From: DASYML01 sp036399835
GTDB taxonomy: Bacteria; Acidobacteriota; Blastocatellia; Pyrinomonadales; Pyrinomonadaceae
Direction: 5' to 3'
Assembly (NCBI GenBank): GCA_036399835.1
Contig: DASWMI010000183.1
Coordinates: 1-12,190 of the forward strand
Length of the DNA stretch: 12,190 nt
In this document: positions 12,068 through 12,190 of the stretch, piece after piece
Position numbering within the stretch: position 1 is the stretch's first letter
Layout of the letters: each line of letters begins with the position of its first letter
Translations under genes and position numbers: made by a program
The notes under the pieces: generated by a model
Database searches by the model: none
What the model was told of the DNA's origin: nothing
What the model saw: only the letters and a program-made list of their open reading frames with translations

Positions 12068-12190
12068 ATGAGACGCAGGCTTATCCAAAGCACAGGTATT
12101 GCGTGGACCTTAATCTACGCCATTTTTATCATCTGGCTCTACGCGACAGAGCCGCGCACGCTCAAGGAGGTTGCGACTAACACGCAGGTC
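12068..12190 (+). CDS. N-terminus of a membrane-anchored protein (cut by window edge)
   Basis: Forty-one codons are open to the right edge. They encode MRRRLIQSTG, then a hydrophobic helix at about 11-25 (IAWTLIYAIFIIWLY), then ATEPRTLKEVATNTQV. Three Arg before the helix suggest an inside-facing N-terminus with the bulk of the protein outside; a non-cleaved anchor is more likely than a signal peptide because no small-residue cleavage site is seen. The ribosome binding site is weak. It is divergent from the 75-residue protein gene. Too little is present to name a family. Confidence 0.55.
   Translation, partial: MRRRLIQSTGIAWTLIYAIFIIWLYATEPRTLKEVATNTQV

Overview
The window looks like ordinary chromosome from a member of the Acidobacteriota. 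The placement rests on a PEP-CTERM sorting signal beside a PEGA-domain envelope protein, G+C in the high fifties (by eye), and the style of the housekeeping proteins. A class such as Blastocatellia is possible but is inference only. No transposase, phage gene, CRISPR array, rRNA or tRNA was seen.

Left half (1-6461), all on the minus strand. Reading in the direction of transcription: rpsO (ribosomal protein S15) and pnp (polynucleotide phosphorylase), the classical rpsO-pnp pair, separated by a 461-base structured interval; then a PEP-CTERM secreted protein and, 4 bases later, a PEGA/Ig-like/OmpA-like envelope protein; then a 55-residue single-span membrane protein with a strong ribosome binding site and its own terminator; then glycyl-tRNA synthetase, which runs off the left edge.

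Right half (6642-12190). A near-consensus sigma-70 promoter drives a type II NADH dehydrogenase-like flavoprotein, followed 30 bases later by a membrane-anchored M23 endopeptidase. A second plus-strand unit encodes a lipoprotein L,D-transpeptidase with an N-terminal Spy-like LTxxQ segment; its leader holds a long hairpin directly behind a good promoter. Convergent to it are dusB (tRNA-dihydrouridine synthase) and an unrecognised 75-residue helical protein. The right edge cuts the start of an unrecognised membrane-anchored protein.

The genes group into translation/RNA metabolism (glyQS, pnp, rpsO, dusB) and envelope/cell wall (PEP-CTERM protein, PEGA-OmpA protein, M23 peptidase, L,D-transpeptidase). 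I do not see a clearly new multi-gene system. The least explained signals are non-coding: mutually exclusive stems between rpsO and pnp that look like an attenuator, a perfect 17-bp inverted repeat just before glyQS, two related palindromic elements behind two minus-strand genes, and the hairpin leader of the L,D-transpeptidase.
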